In this document: positions 1 to 9,874 of the stretch, piece by piece
Layout: each line of letters begins with the position of its first letter
Position numbering within the stretch: the first letter of the stretch is position 1
Source of the DNA: Chara braunii
Taxonomy: Eukaryota > Streptophyta > Charophyceae > Charales > Characeae
Direction: 5' to 3'
DNA: 31,763 nucleotides
Assembly (NCBI GenBank): GCA_003427395.1
Contig: BFEA01000235.1
Span: 849,281 to 881,043, forward strand
The notes under the pieces: generated by a model
What the model saw: the letters and a program-made list of their open reading frames with translations, nothing else
Told to the model about the DNA's origin: nothing
The model's database searches: none
Program-made: the position numbers and the translations under genes

Positions 1-313
1 TTAAAAATAAAAATAAAAAAAATTCCTTGCTGTGTTTTTGCGTCGCCTGGTTTCGTCGGGCGGATCCCCCCGGGCCCAACCAGCCGGGCCCTGCCCAGCC
101 TAGCAATAATAGTAATAATGTGCAACGTAATTGTGCATAATACTAATAATATTGTGAGCAGCAATTCTGCAATAATAATTTGTGATGACTTTGTACTAAT
201 AAAATATAATAATACCTTCCCGTTTACTGGCCGAGTTAGGCAGGCACTGTGGGTCCTCTGACTTCAAGTAAGAAAATTATTGGATTGGACGGTGCCAGTA
301 TCACCTATAGGCT
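1..313. other. AT-rich intergenic DNA
   Basis: No coding signal is visible. The stretch is rich in TAA/ATA trinucleotides (roughly 110-215). A small GC-rich patch near 61-100 contains inverted CCGGGCCC-type words. No gene or mobile-element end was recognised here. Confidence 0.6.
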
Positions 314-454
314 GTAGCGCTTGGAGATGGCGTTTAGTCGTCTGTCCCGAATAATATAATTTAGCGCTTGGAGATGTCGTTTAGTTGTCTGTCCCGAATA
401 ATATAATGTAGCGCTTGTAGATGTCGTTTAGTCGTCTGTCCCGAATAATATAAT
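314..454. repeat. 47-bp tandem repeat, three units
   Basis: Three consecutive 47-bp units lie at 314-360, 361-407 and 408-454. Each begins near TAGCGCTTG and ends in CCGAATAATATAAT. They differ from each other at only a few positions, which indicates recent local amplification. No reading frame runs through them, and no function can be read from the sequence. Confidence 0.93.
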
Positions 455-596
455 CGCATAACAGAAGTACAATTTAATGATAATCCAATAAAGGAGCAGT
501 TGGGGCTCTGGTGACAGTAGATGGCTTTGAGAGAGAGCCTGTGACTTCAAAATGCAAATCTGGTATGCACAGGTAGCCGCATCCAGAGATGAACTT

Positions 597-714
597 GAGA
601 TACAATCATCTGATTGGCCCCAGGTAAAATAAAATAAAAAATGAAGAAAAGTATCCCACTTGGATTCAAACTATGGTTATCATTTCAACAGTTCAGGGGT
701 GTAACACTGTGGAC
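597..714 (-). mobile_element. SINE-A remnant (tRNA-derived)
   Basis: Read on the minus strand this matches the SINE-A copies at 4445-4628 and 9430-9609. It has the head segment TTACACCCCTGAACTGTTGAA, a B-box-like GTTTGAATCC, and then the body word ACCTGGGGCC followed by CAGATGATTGTATCTC. The middle has diverged into an A/T-rich patch and no target duplication was found. It is an old or rearranged copy. Confidence 0.6.
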
Positions 715-957
715 TTGTCATCTTGAGTTGGGAGGCAGGGGGCATTCTGCCTTCATACAGACAGGCAAGATCTAGTGGGTCCTCACCCCTCAAACGGGTT
801 AATGATGTGCTTGCTGTAGGAGGTGGCCTGTTCCCTTCTCTTTCCCCTTTTCTCCGCTCTCCCATGCCTCTCTGCATCTCCGTCTCAGCCTCCTCCACTT
901 TGTTTTGGTCGAAGGAAGTGATGGGAAGACAATCATTGGGACCATCTTTGTTGGTAA

Positions 958-1107
958 ATGATCAGTACTTGGCTCTGCTATAGGCCGCGGAAAAGAATAG
1001 AGTAGAAACGTTTCTAGTCTGATGAATTTGGGCGCTCCTGTAGTGGCCCATACGTTTCCTAACATCGTGGCTTGTATACGGGCATGACTTTAGGAAGTAC
1101 TGGTGGT
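958..1107 (+). mobile_element. 150-bp TIR MITE (copy 1), T(T/G)AA family
   Basis: The right end is AGTACTGGTGGT, followed by TTAA at 1108-1111. The left end (ATGATCAGTACTT) is a decayed form of its inverse, ACCACCAGTACTT, preceded by GTAA. The interior matches the reverse complement of 18817-18966 along its whole length, for example GCTCCTGTAGT, ACGTTTCCTAA and CGTGGCTTGT. Both copies are exactly 150 bp. There is no coding capacity, so it is a non-autonomous element mobilised in trans. A four-base TTAA-like target is typical of piggyBac and some Sola elements, but the termini match neither well enough to assign a superfamily. Confidence 0.8.
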
Positions 1108-1111
1108 TTAA

Positions 1112-3651
1112 ACCACCACTACCCTCGAGCCTCTTTTTGCGAAGGCATAAAAGTACTGTGCACCAAGCTTTGCCGAAGTGCCAATGCAGCTTTTGTTTTT
1201 TCGTTTTTGCCTGGCATGTGATAAGCTAAGATCCGTACTTCACGGCCTCACGTACCCTTCGGAGTAAAACCCGAAGTAAGCCACGAAGCATGGATCTCAG
1301 CGGATCAGGAACAGTCGGGTCCATTTCTCATTGTTGAGGGTAATGGCATGCATCTTTCAAGATTGCGCCTGTCCTTGTTCAAATTAGTTCTCCGTGGGGA
1401 CGGTCAGCGATCGCACGGAGATATCCAAGAAACAGTTCGGAATTTTGGTTGGCGGCATTTAAATTTTCTTTGTGCTAAAACGCGCGCGGCCATTTTTTAT
1501 TTATTGCATGGCCCGTAAGCTCGGTTCCTGCAATTGGCGTGCACTCTTTCTTCCCCTCTGGCTGAGCTCTTCTCCTTGCGTGTCCTTTCGTCTCCCCTTG
1601 ACTCTACGCCTGATCCTCTTTCCCTTTGGGGCGATCGATTGGTCATTAGTTGGGATGGCGGGATCAATGCCGTGAAAGCGCACTTGCGGGCATAGCTTGG
1701 ACGACCACCCCAATTGAACGAGGAATGCCAACCACCCCGCCTCCTTCGATCCTTTTGGAACGTCCTCTCTTCCTTTGTCCTGCTCGTGTACATCCCTTGC
1801 TGCCCACACCACACGCCGACACCCTGCCGCCTTCCACACGAGTTCTCGCAGCTCCTCCTCTTCCTCCTCTTTGATCTCGGCTGCAATGCTGTTCGAGCTA
1901 TGTGCGAAGACCATGGTGTCGAAAGGCTCCGCGTGCCCAAGTGACGGGTGGAGTGACGGCGTGAGGTGGGATTAGCGGTAGACTTGGGGGTACATGCAGT
2001 TAGAGGGACTGAGCAGTGGTGGAGATGGAACGTGGCCAGCGGCAGGGCCTTGTGGCTATGGTTGGTTGACGTTCTGGTTGGTCAGGGGCTGTGCCGGATG
2101 GAGGCCGGTCTTGTGGAATTTTGAATAGTGAGGGATTCACTTTTTTCTCCATTGCTGCTTTGTCCAAGTGTTATGTGTGCAATAGACTAAGATTGGGTTC
2201 TTAGTGGCATGCATGACGTTGGTTATGAGGGTCTATGGATGCTGAGTGCGTCGTTGTCCAAGATGCATAGATGTATGGATGTGGAGTGATGTCACAAATA
2301 TAAACGTTGTAGGAGCAACCCCGGCGAAAGGGGGGTATTGAACGTTTGCCTGTATGCATGAGTGGGTTTATCTCCCTTGCCTTTCCCACCCGTTGCCGAT
2401 TCCTGGCACAATCCATGAGCTTGAGGAATCGTTGCCCACTCTCCCTCTCTTCCCTCTCGCGCGCAAGTGCCACGTGTTGGGTTGTCTTGTGTACCACCCG
2501 ACTGGTTGTCGCAACCAGAGGCATCGGTTGCGTGTGTCTCCGCGCGTCGCCCGATCTCTTTGCTACCCGGCCATAGCCATTTTGTTCGGATAACGATTCA
2601 GTGACTAACGACGTTGTGTCCCCGAACTTGCATTTTGTTAAGTGGGAGAGTGTGGGGTGAAACCCATTAAGATTTGCATGGAGTTGAGATTTACTACGCT
2701 ACACGTGAGCGCGGGTAACTGCCCGTGCCCGACCCTGTCGTCAATGTGCCAGAGCACCCTCCCACCATCCCCGATTGCAGCCGAAGACAGTGTGTACTGT
2801 GATGCGGATGTGCTAAGTGTGTTGTCGCGAACCGATTGGGTTCATCTATACAGCATGTCAAAGGATTGTCACGTATGGGGTAGTGGGGGAGTGTTGATCG
2901 ATCGGTTTTCTTCCCCACCCCTGATCAATGCTACCTTGGTTAGCGTCCAACGCCACGTGGCGGCCCCAGTTTAACTGTCGCTGGTGTCGGCGAGGAGACT
3001 CATGTTCCTGGCGGAGGCTGTTGCCGGGATACGAAGGACCGGCTGGGTTCCCAAAACTCTCCCGCAGCACAGGCACCCTACCGTCGAGCTTCCAAGCCTG
3101 GGTTCCCCTAGCCCCGCCCCCATCGAACGACAATGCTCCTGACTGACCCCGCGGACTTGATGAATCTGACTCGGAGACTTAGATGCTCCTTATCTCTTGG
3201 GTTCTTGCAATAGAGTTGGCGTGAATCTGTTGCGTGGGTTCCGCGTTTTCCCTTTTCCTTCCTGATGCCTAGCTGCGGCTGCGTTGCGCGCATTCCCCTG
3301 GCCCCCGATGAAGCGGAGTATTGGTTATACTCTGCGCGTCGGCTCTGTCTACCCCTCGAATTCCCTAGTGTTTCCGCTTAGCACTCTCTGTCGACCTTAA
3401 TTTTTGGAGTAACCTTGGAACGAAGCGAGAATTCCCCATTTCGTTTGGGTGATTCAACCCTTGCCTAAAATCCTCGGCCCCACGCCCAATCACTCTGATC
3501 GGGCGTCTCTCGGTGCGAAACGCCGCGCAGGGTTTGAGGTTGTGCATCACAGGCACGGCCAGCTATTTTGGTCCCATGGACTCCAGCATCCGAAGAATGT
3601 GGTCTTCAGTATCTTGGTGCTTCGAGATTGCCTGTGAAAGAAAGTGGTGGT
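1112..3651. mobile_element. Possible 2.5-kb composite TIR element, T(T/G)AA family
   Basis: It starts with ACCACCACTACCC directly after TTAA (1108-1111) and ends with AAAGTGGTGGT directly before TGAA (3652-3655). The start is identical over 12 bases to the terminus of the well-supported element at 30313-31720. Beyond the first 9 bases the two ends here match poorly, so they may belong to two different elements. The interior (1200-3600) is about half GC with no recognisable gene. Frames such as 2642-2974 (+, 110 codons) and 1497-1940 (-, 147 codons) are open but unrecognised. Captured host DNA is one possible explanation. Confidence 0.35.
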
Positions 3652-3655
3652 TGAA

Positions 3656-3873
3656 ACCACCAGAATTTATTTTACCTGAAAAATGGACCCCTTCTGGCTG
3701 CTGGGAGAAAAACCCTCGGTGGCTGGATTCTGTTCAAGAGGAAAACCGTCTTCGCCCCACTAGAGCGCCTCTGGTTAGTATGGCCTTTGTATTGAAGTAT
3801 GTGGGCTGAAAGTTGCCACAAATGCATCTATGATGACTGTGCATTCTATTCGGGGCAAGACCCTTGCAGTGGT
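3656..3873. mobile_element. Possible short element of the ACCACC-ended family
   Basis: It begins ACCACCAG after TGAA (3652-3655) and ends GCAGTGGT before TTAG (3874-3877). Another ACCACCACT end starts at 3878. The two ends do not resemble each other beyond about 6 bases. Part of its right half (3817-3867, around GATGACTGTGCATTCTATTCGG) resembles an arm of the foldback elements at 22703, 24845 and 30063, so this may be a chimera. Confidence 0.35.
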
Positions 3874-3952
3874 TTAGACCACCACTATATTGGGACAAAA
3901 AAGGTGCAGCCTTGCGCGCTCTGGTTAGTGTGGCCTTTGTATTGAAGTATGT
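3765..3952 (+). repeat. 37-bp direct repeat, 151 bp apart
   Basis: The segment CTCTGGTTAGTATGGCC, continuing into TTTGTATTGAAGTATGT, occurs at 3765-3802 and again with one substitution at 3916-3952. The two copies flank the ACCACC-type junction at 3867-3890. Confidence 0.85.
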
Positions 3953-3983
3953 CTTATTACAAATTATAGATAGAAAAGGCCTG

Positions 3984-4797
3984 GGGCTAGGTGGTCCCAC
4001 CTGCAGTTGTGAGTTGAGATAACTCGCTGGTGAGTTGAGATAAGTCAGCGGTGCAAGCCATTCTGCATTTTTAAAAGCCCTTTTGACATTCGAATGAAAT
4101 CTCTGTAGTGCTAATTCTTGCCAGTTTTACATTTTCATGAATTTTGAAGAGGACATTTTCAGCCAAAGAACACGAAACATGTATTCCTTATTGGACCGTT
4201 TCCCTGCCAGTTACCGTGCCTCGCGCTTCTGACATTCCATGTTCTTTGGACGATGGCAAGCAGCGAGTGAGACGTGCCCTTCCCCCCCCCCCCCCGAGTG
4301 TTGAGACCTCGAGGCTGTTGATTTATCTACCTTATCCAAGATAGGGTAGATACCTCAACGAGAAAATAAATTGAAAAAAGAGAAAAATTGGTTCCTGTCC
4401 AAAAAGTGTGTTGCCCACTCGGGCAGAACAATTTCTCCCTTACCAAGGAGCCAAGCTCAGGTGGTACACACATGAACTGTTGAAAATTTGAAATACCGAC
4501 CCAAGCTCGAATCCAATCACGATCAGCTGACCAGAATAAAATACTTCTGAATTACCTGGGGCCGGTCAGTCCGACAATGATTTCTCGCGGCCGTCATCCT
4601 CCAAAAAAAAGCAAACAATAAAAACAATCACCCCTTCAGCTTCCATAAACTAAAGTTACCGTTTGATCATCCTGTTATCTAAGGTGGACCTAAACAGCCT
4701 ACTGACACAAGTGATCGGAAGCACAACATTGAGAAAACTCAATGGTCTTGGTGAAAGAAAAAAAAAAAACATGAAAAAAAATGGTGGGACCTAGCCC
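3984..4797. mobile_element. 814-bp TIR element with CTG target duplication
   Basis: The left end is GGGCTAGGTGGTCCCACC and the right end is GGTGGGACCTAGCCC, inverted copies apart from an extra GGT on the left. CTG lies immediately outside both ends (3981-3983 and 4798-4800). The same terminus and CTG flank occur at 21284-21384 and, nearly, at 30494-31306. A G-rich terminus with a 3-bp duplication resembles PIF/Harbinger (Tourist-type) elements; this is inference. The interior has no recognisable transposase and carries a SINE-A copy (4445-4628), which must have arrived later or been carried along. Confidence 0.7.
4445..4628 (+). mobile_element. SINE-A, near full length
   Basis: This is a tRNA-derived SINE. 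The A-box-like AGCTCAGGTGG is at 4454-4464 and the B-box-like GCTCGAATCC at 4505-4514, a spacing like that of pol III promoters in tRNA genes. A body follows containing TTCTGAATTACCTGGGG and GGTCAGTCCGA, then an A-rich tail from 4603. The order of parts matches the TSD-bounded copy at 9430-9609. No clear target duplication was seen. It sits inside the 3984-4797 element. Confidence 0.75.
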
Positions 4798-5099
4798 CTG
4801 GTTGTGCATGCAGTTGAACTGGGAGGTTTGGCGTGAACTTCTTTGTTGTTTTCCTCTCCCTCCCCCCCCCCCTCGCCCCCTCCAATTTTGTTATGTCTTC
4901 CCTCCCCCACCCCCTGCATTGGTCAAAAGGGAGTAAGGGGAGGTGGAGTTGGGAGTCGATGGGTTCAGGCCGTGAGGGGTTGGGGTGTTGGGATCTCAGA
5001 GGCCCGTTGAGATTTGTTAGAAGGCCCGACATACTTGGTTTTGAGCAACGAACTTCAGTTAATGGGCCGTCCTCCACTACTCTCCAAATGTGAGATCAC

Positions 5100-5296
5100 G
5101 CTGGGGAATCGGGCATTTCAACAAGACCTCTTGAAACCCATTTCGAACACCTCATGAAATAATTTTTGGGCTAACACTCTCAAGAGGATGTGTGGTGGGG
5201 CAGATAATCTTGAAAATGTGTTTTCAAGAGTGGTGTGGTGGGCTTCATAAGGACGTCACACAAGGACGTCACAGGTTTGGGCTCTTGCCACACCAT
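5100..5296 (+). repeat. 197-bp direct repeat, copy 1
   Basis: This matches 5858-6054 without any gap, with about 8 mismatches in 197. It is rich in TCTTGAAA/TTTCAAGA words, including the small inverted repeat TTGAAAATGTGTTTTCAA near 5208-5227, and it contains GGACGTCACA twice. The repeat could be read as TG...CA terminal repeats of a very small LTR-type element. However, no 5-bp target duplication, primer-binding site or clear polypurine tract is visible. Confidence 0.9.
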
Positions 5297-5857
5297 GGCC
5301 CAAGAAAAGGGTTTCATGGGCTGTCCTTCAGTGCATGTGGTGAGTAGTGGAGCGAGGCCCAATGACTACAATAAATGAAACAGCCCTGCATACTTCTTTA
5401 ATATGGGGAACGGTGTAACTCGAGAGGTTTGGCATTGAACCCTCCTGTTGTTGTCCGTTCATTTTGCGTCTGGTTTTTAAAACCCACTCTTTAGTTGTGA
5501 GGGATGGCATTGTGTCAGAACTTCGTTCTCTTCTGACAGTACCTTGTTGTCATTGTGTCTTTGGGGAGGATGAAGAAGATAGTAATATACCACTTGGCTT
5601 CCTTTATTTGACTGCAATTATAGGGCCTCGCCACACCATTCTTGAAACAATGAAAGCTTTCAAGAGCTGTCAGACATTTTCAAGAACTTTCAAGAGTTTT
5701 TGGCCCTTGGCCACACTGCACTCCTTTTTTTTTTGGGCACGACTCATGAAAGACATACACATGTTTTTGTTGTTTGTTGAGAATTGTGCCTGACTCCTCT
5801 TGAAAATGGAGGGTTCAAGTGCTTGGCCAAGCACGCCTGAAAACTTCTGTTTTGCAG
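5297..5857. other. Spacer between the 197-bp repeats
   Basis: This 561-bp spacer holds a frame of 109 codons (5464-5793, +) that is not recognised. It also holds a third, partial copy of the repeat edge (GCCACACCAT at about 5630, followed by TTGAAAC and CTGTCAG, as after copy 2). The density of TTTCAAGAG and its inverse CTCTTGAAA stays high throughout. Confidence 0.5.
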
Positions 5858-6054
5858 GCTGGGGAATCGGGCATTTCAACAAGACCTCTTGAAACCCATT
5901 TCTAACACCTCATGAAATAATTTTTGGGCTAACACTCTCAAGAGGATGTGTGACGGGGCAGATAATCTTGAAGATATGTTTTCAAGAGTGGTGTGGTGGG
6001 CCCCATAAGGACGTCACACAAGGACGTCACAGGTTTGGGCCCTTGCCACACCAT
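5858..6054 (+). repeat. 197-bp direct repeat, copy 2
   Basis: This is the second, gap-free copy of 5100-5296. Downstream of it, TTGAAACACAAGTT...CTGTCAG resembles sequence at 5640-5675. The repeated unit was therefore probably longer, or the array had at least three units before decay. Confidence 0.9.
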
Positions 6055-7186
6055 CGTTGAAACACAAGTTCTCGACCGCTGTCAGAAAGTTTTCAACAGC
6101 TGGCTTTTTGACAGTTATCCCCCACTTCTTTTTTTTCTTTACAACGGGCCCAGTGCCCAAGGCTGATATTATCAATGAAAATGTTCACTCCAGTTAACCC
6201 CCACTTCACCACACAGAACCTCCGAAATTGCCAGTCAAAGGGTACGCGACAAGTTTTGACGCAAAGAGACCCCAGGCCTCGACCCTGACAATGGGTGATT
6301 TGGCCTGAATTCTCGATAGACTAAATGGGAGCTTTTGAAAGTTGCCCCGTCACGGGCGGTTGAAGTGTTGAGTGAGAGGCCGGCTGTTGAGTTGCGGTTT
6401 CTGACAACTAAAGAGAGCTTGTCAATAGCCTCCCTCTCAGCAGGCTGTGTGGCGAGGAAAAACTGTCGAAAACCCTGTTTTGGACATAGGTGTGGCGAGC
6501 CTCAGTATGAATATAGGAATATGCCCTAAAGACTATCGGGGTTATCTGGCACTGAGGCTACGGTAGGTGCTCCTCGATCTCTGTGTTGTCCGTTCTTGAT
6601 TGAACAGCAAGAGTCTGAAATTCAAGAAAACAAAGGGAAAAGAAGGGCCACAATGGTTCAGGGCGTACTCAGCCTAGCTCTTCCTTAAACAAATGGATAT
6701 GACCACAGTTAATGCCTTACCTGGATGAATCTGACCACAATTATGACCAGACTGGGATTGAGTCTGAGCTCTTTTCTTGTGCCCACCCTTTTTTGTTTTT
6801 TAACTATATATTCTTCTCTCAAGTTCTTTCATCTTTCACGACCTACGCACCAGTACTCCTAAGGCTATACAGGGGACCCCTGGAAGCACAGGTATCTACC
6901 TCTCTTGGTGAAGGGAGGTTACCTCTCTCGGAGGAGGGAGGTAATTGCATGTTTGCCCCTTCCCGTAGTAATTTAGGGTTCAGGGTTGGGGCTGCCGGTG
7001 GGGCCCCGGCTAACATGAGGACCAAGCATTTGCCAGTAGCTACACCTCCCTTTTCATCTTTCCCCACCCCCATCGAGTAACAGCAGTGTCTAAGGTGAAC
7101 ACTCTCCCACACACCACATGCAACCCATTCACACTCGCACTCACACCCGTGTTGGCTGAAGACCTTGCTATTACAATCCAGCTGAC
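6055..7186. other. Non-coding stretch with paired small hairpins
   Basis: No gene was recognised. At 6896-6941 two neighbouring hairpins of the form ACCTCTC...GGGAGGT follow each other directly. At about 6147 the words GGGCCCAGTGCCCAAGGC are the inverse of a motif also present at about 7580 and 16674, so this is a fragment of a dispersed repeat. Confidence 0.5.
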
Positions 7187-7228
7187 TATCTCAGGTGGTT
7201 GGCACACTATCTCAGGTGGTTGGCACCA
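7187..7228 (+). repeat. 21-bp tandem duplication
   Basis: CTATCTCAGGTGGTTGGCAC occurs twice in immediate succession. Confidence 0.9.
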
Positions 7229-7438
7229 AGGCGGCTGTGTCCTGAATGCCGCTTGCATGCCAGTTTGAATTTTGAAGTTGTTACCTGTGTGCTAACCATT
7301 AATCGTGTGTACATATTCAATGGCATGGGCCAGGCGGGTGCACTGTTTTCTTGTTTGACGAACAGCAGCCTTTTTCTTTTTTTTGAAACGGCCTTGTGCA
7401 TTGTCTAACTGACCGGCCCCTGCGGGGGTGAGGCTCAG

Positions 7439-7582
7439 CACTCAGGGGCTGGTCCGGGATGGCTCGACCTCGGGGTTCAAACGATGTACTGCAAAAAAAA
7501 AAAAAAAAAAAAAAAACTATGTACTGCCTTCAGAGGCTGGTCAGGGATCGCTCGACCTCCGGGTTCAACCTATGTACTGCCT
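7439..7582 (+). repeat. Duplicated tRNA-like repeat around a poly(A) tract
   Basis: A segment of about 52 bp (GGCTGGTC...GGGATGGCTCGACCTC, a GGGTTCAA word resembling a pol III B box, then ATGTACTGC) occurs at 7439-7491 and 7530-7582. A run of more than 20 A separates the copies. This could be a dimeric SINE-like unit or an A-tailed retroposition next to a duplication. No A box was confirmed. Confidence 0.6.
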
Positions 7583-7721
7583 TGGGCACTGGGCCCGTGA
7601 TGTGAAGCTGGCTTTCTTTTTTTTTAAGAAAACAGAAAAAGAATTCCGAGGCATGTTTCTCCATGGCTGGAAATGCCCTGCGCAGCAAAAGAAAACAAAT
7701 CGGTGTCGGGCCTGTCGGCCT

Positions 7722-7795
7722 TGTTTTGGCTGGCGCCGCCAGCCATTTTGCTTCGGAGGCCAAGCCCTGAAAGTTGTGGCTGCATGCTGGAAAAC
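7722..7795 (+). repeat. Fragment related to the 190-bp MITE subfamily
   Basis: TGGCTGGCGCCGCCAGCCATT followed by GGCCAAGCC matches the interiors of the elements at 24523-24713 and 28572-28759. The downstream word GGCTGCATGCTGG resembles their right ends. The left end was not found, so this is a partial or decayed copy. Confidence 0.55.
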
Positions 7796-8323
7796 ATGCA
7801 GGCACACCGGCCAGGTTTATACCTGGGTCTCACAGTCCATTCATCAACAGGTAGTCCAGTTCTCCCTCTTACTACTGGACGGCGCGCAAGCGAAGGAGGG
7901 GGAAAAGCAACCAAACTAATGTGTATATACAGCTAAACGACGAAGGCTTTTCATCAAATCCACAGGCTCGTACTTGAAGGGCCTCAACTAAAACAAGGCA
8001 AATCTCAGAACAACCCATTAAACCACAAGTACACAGCCCTGCAATCAGACTCACTTTCTTTCACAACTCACATGCATGTAAACAGGTAGCGCAGCAAACT
8101 GGCGGCAAGCGCCCACTCAGAACTCAGAGATGTGGTAACGAAGAACGCGGTTCAGATACAAGTTCACTTCGAATGGCTATGGCGCAACAGCGCCTGTACA
8201 ACTCTCTGTTCGTCGCCAACACAACTCTGCTGTTCACACGCATACAGGATCAACCTGGATATCCCACACGCTTTACACTGTACACACTCGCACACACACA
8301 CACGCTACGCTCTCCTATCAGCT

Positions 8324-8551
8324 ATGGCGGCTATGGCCGCTACTACACCTATCGCTATGGCTAAACTCTCCTTCTCGCCCACTTTATCTTCGGGCTCACT
8401 GCAGACCACCTCGCACAAGTCGTTGTGGCAGCGCTTCCGCATGGCTTACGCAGGAATCTATCCGAATGGCTGGGCGCTGCATCTTGATTTATACTTCTGT
8501 AGCTCGTTGGTCTGCCCCTTTCCCATGCCCGTGGTGCACACAGTCCCATAG
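8324..8551 (+). CDS. Possible first exon, transit-peptide-like N-terminus
   Basis: An ATG in a plant-like context (GCTATGGCGGCT) opens a frame of 75 codons. It starts MAAMAATTPIAMAKLSFSPT and continues rich in Ser, Thr and Ala with few acidic residues. A basic, aromatic stretch follows (KSLWQRFRMAYAG). That composition is what plastid transit peptides look like. The 150 bp upstream are CT/CA-rich, as many 5' leaders are. The frame closes at 8549-8551 with no recognised domain, so if real this is a first exon that splices out earlier. GT candidates exist near 8497 and 8509 but none is a strong donor. The protein was not identified, and chance is a serious alternative. Confidence 0.3.
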   Translation: MAAMAATTPIAMAKLSFSPTLSSGSLQTTSHKSLWQRFRMAYAGIYPNGWALHLDLYFCSSLVCPFPMPVVHTVP

Positions 8552-8710
8552 GGTACTTGCTTGACTGGACCAGGACTGACTGGGACTGGGTACCGCTGAC
8601 TCAGCACAGGTGGACTCCACCGCTTGCCCACTTGCCCACTTGCCTCTGGACTAGTGTAACAAAGGGCCACTTCCGGACCTTCAGGAAGTCTGTGGACTTG
8701 GCCCTTCGAC

Positions 8711-8771
8711 ACTGTAGCAGCTACGACCTTGACCTTTCAGGACTGTAGCAGCTACGACCTTGACCTTTCAG
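8711..8771 (+). repeat. 31-bp tandem duplication
   Basis: ACTGTAGCAGCTACGACC, continuing into TTGACCTTTCAG, occurs twice back to back. A related TACAGCTACGACTT follows. The surrounding 8550-8935 is moderately GC-rich and ends at ACACAG|GTAAGG (junction at about 8931), which would be a good splice donor. No long frame supports an exon. Confidence 0.85.
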
Positions 8772-8989
8772 ACGTCCTACAGCTACGACTTCTAGGACCT
8801 ACGGAGACCTCCAAACAACAGGTCTACAGATCGAACCCCTACCACCTACGGACCCTACGACAGTCTACCAACTGTTACGAATACACAGGTCACGGGTTCA
8901 GCTATCGGGTCGACATGGATACTGTACACAGGTAAGGTGAGGACTAGGGACCGAGCCCTGGGACCTGCATCCGCCTTGCAGTTGGAAAC

Positions 8990-9130
8990 TTGTCGCCACA
9001 AGGAAACGAGGCCGAAACGTCAAACGCTGGGCCTGCCGTTGATAAATTCGATCGGCGGCCCCATTTTCGTTTCGCGCCTCAAGAATTTGAGGTCTCAGAC
9101 CCGCGGCCCAGGTGGCCATGTACTGGTGGT
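8990..9130 (+). mobile_element. Decayed ACCACC-family element, right end only
   Basis: It ends TGTACTGGTGGT before TTAC. The interior word GTTGATAAATTCGATCGGCGG and the following CATTTTCGTTTCG match 28460-28490, where another decayed member ends near AGTGGTCCTTTAA. The left terminus is not clear. Confidence 0.4.
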
Positions 9131-9429
9131 TTACCACTAAAAGAAAAGAACGAAAAGCAACTACACTGGTGTAGCCATTCCTATTTCTATAGTTCATTCC
9201 TTGTTATACACAACTACCCTTCTGACACAGAAAGACATAAAGAAAATAAGGCAAAGCAACCAGATCACTGTGCTGGTTCCTATGTCCTTCCTAGTTATAC
9301 ACAGTGGCCAGAAGGGTAAGTTCTCCTACAATCCACAACTTTGTAGATGAATGGGCTGAAGGAAAGAGAGCCAAGTCTTGAAAGCAACCCATCTGTCACT
9401 AACGGCAAAAGAAGGAGAATTTCCAAGCT

Positions 9430-9609
9430 TTTTTTTTGTTTCTTTTAAGGGCGACGGCCTTGAGATATCATCATCGAACTGACCAGCGCTAGGTAATTCA
9501 GAATTGTAGTATTTTAGTATGATTTTACTCATCTGCGTCCGGTGGAGTTCGAACTTAGGTCTGAATTTCAACAGTTCAGGGGTGTACCAACTGATCTACT
9601 GCAGTCGGT
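9430..9609 (-). mobile_element. Complete SINE-A with 10-bp target duplication
   Basis: The direct repeat TTTCCAAGCT flanks it at 9420-9429 and 9610-9619. On the minus strand the 180-bp insert has a tRNA-like head with an A-box-like segment (GATCAGTTGGTAC; complement at 9583-9595) and a B-box-like GTTCGAACTC (complement at 9545-9554). The body contains TTCTGAATTACCT and ends in an A-rich tail next to the duplication. This is the expected structure of a LINE-mobilised, pol III-transcribed SINE. It defines the ends of the family seen at 597, 4445, 19860 and 20771. Confidence 0.88.
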
Positions 9610-9874
9610 TTTCCAAGCTCTTAGTACCTGTCCCGTTTCGATTTGCAGGTCTAGGTATTATCAATGTACATCACAGTACATGTATATTTTTCACATATAT
9701 TTTATATACACAGCCTTCTGATGAGTCAGCGAGACTCCGATGAAAGAGTCTGTCACAGCCCCCTGTTTCTTGTGCTTTTCTCCCTTTCTGCTCACGGTTT
9801 GTCCAGCAGCTCTCTATGATGTTTTTTCTTTCTTTTTTATTTTATTTTATGAAAAGTCCAGATCGTAGTAGAGG

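Noticed and set aside
1497-1940. Overlapping 147- and 137-codon minus-strand frames
   Set aside because: Basic, low-identity composition from GA-rich sequence. Two phases are open at once, which indicates composition, not coding.
2925-3146. Zinc-knuckle-like cysteines (CRWCRRGDSC) suggesting a retroelement Gag
   Set aside because: The CX2CX4HX4C pattern is not met and no polymerase or integrase motif lies nearby.
5100-6054. LTR retrotransposon (TRIM) call for the 197-bp repeats
   Set aside because: TG...CA ends can be read, but there is no 5-bp duplication, no tRNA-complementary primer site and no polypurine tract; kept as direct repeats.
7428-7919. 163-codon plus-strand frame
   Set aside because: It reads through a poly(A) tract (poly-Lys) and a duplicated repeat, and several other frames overlap it.
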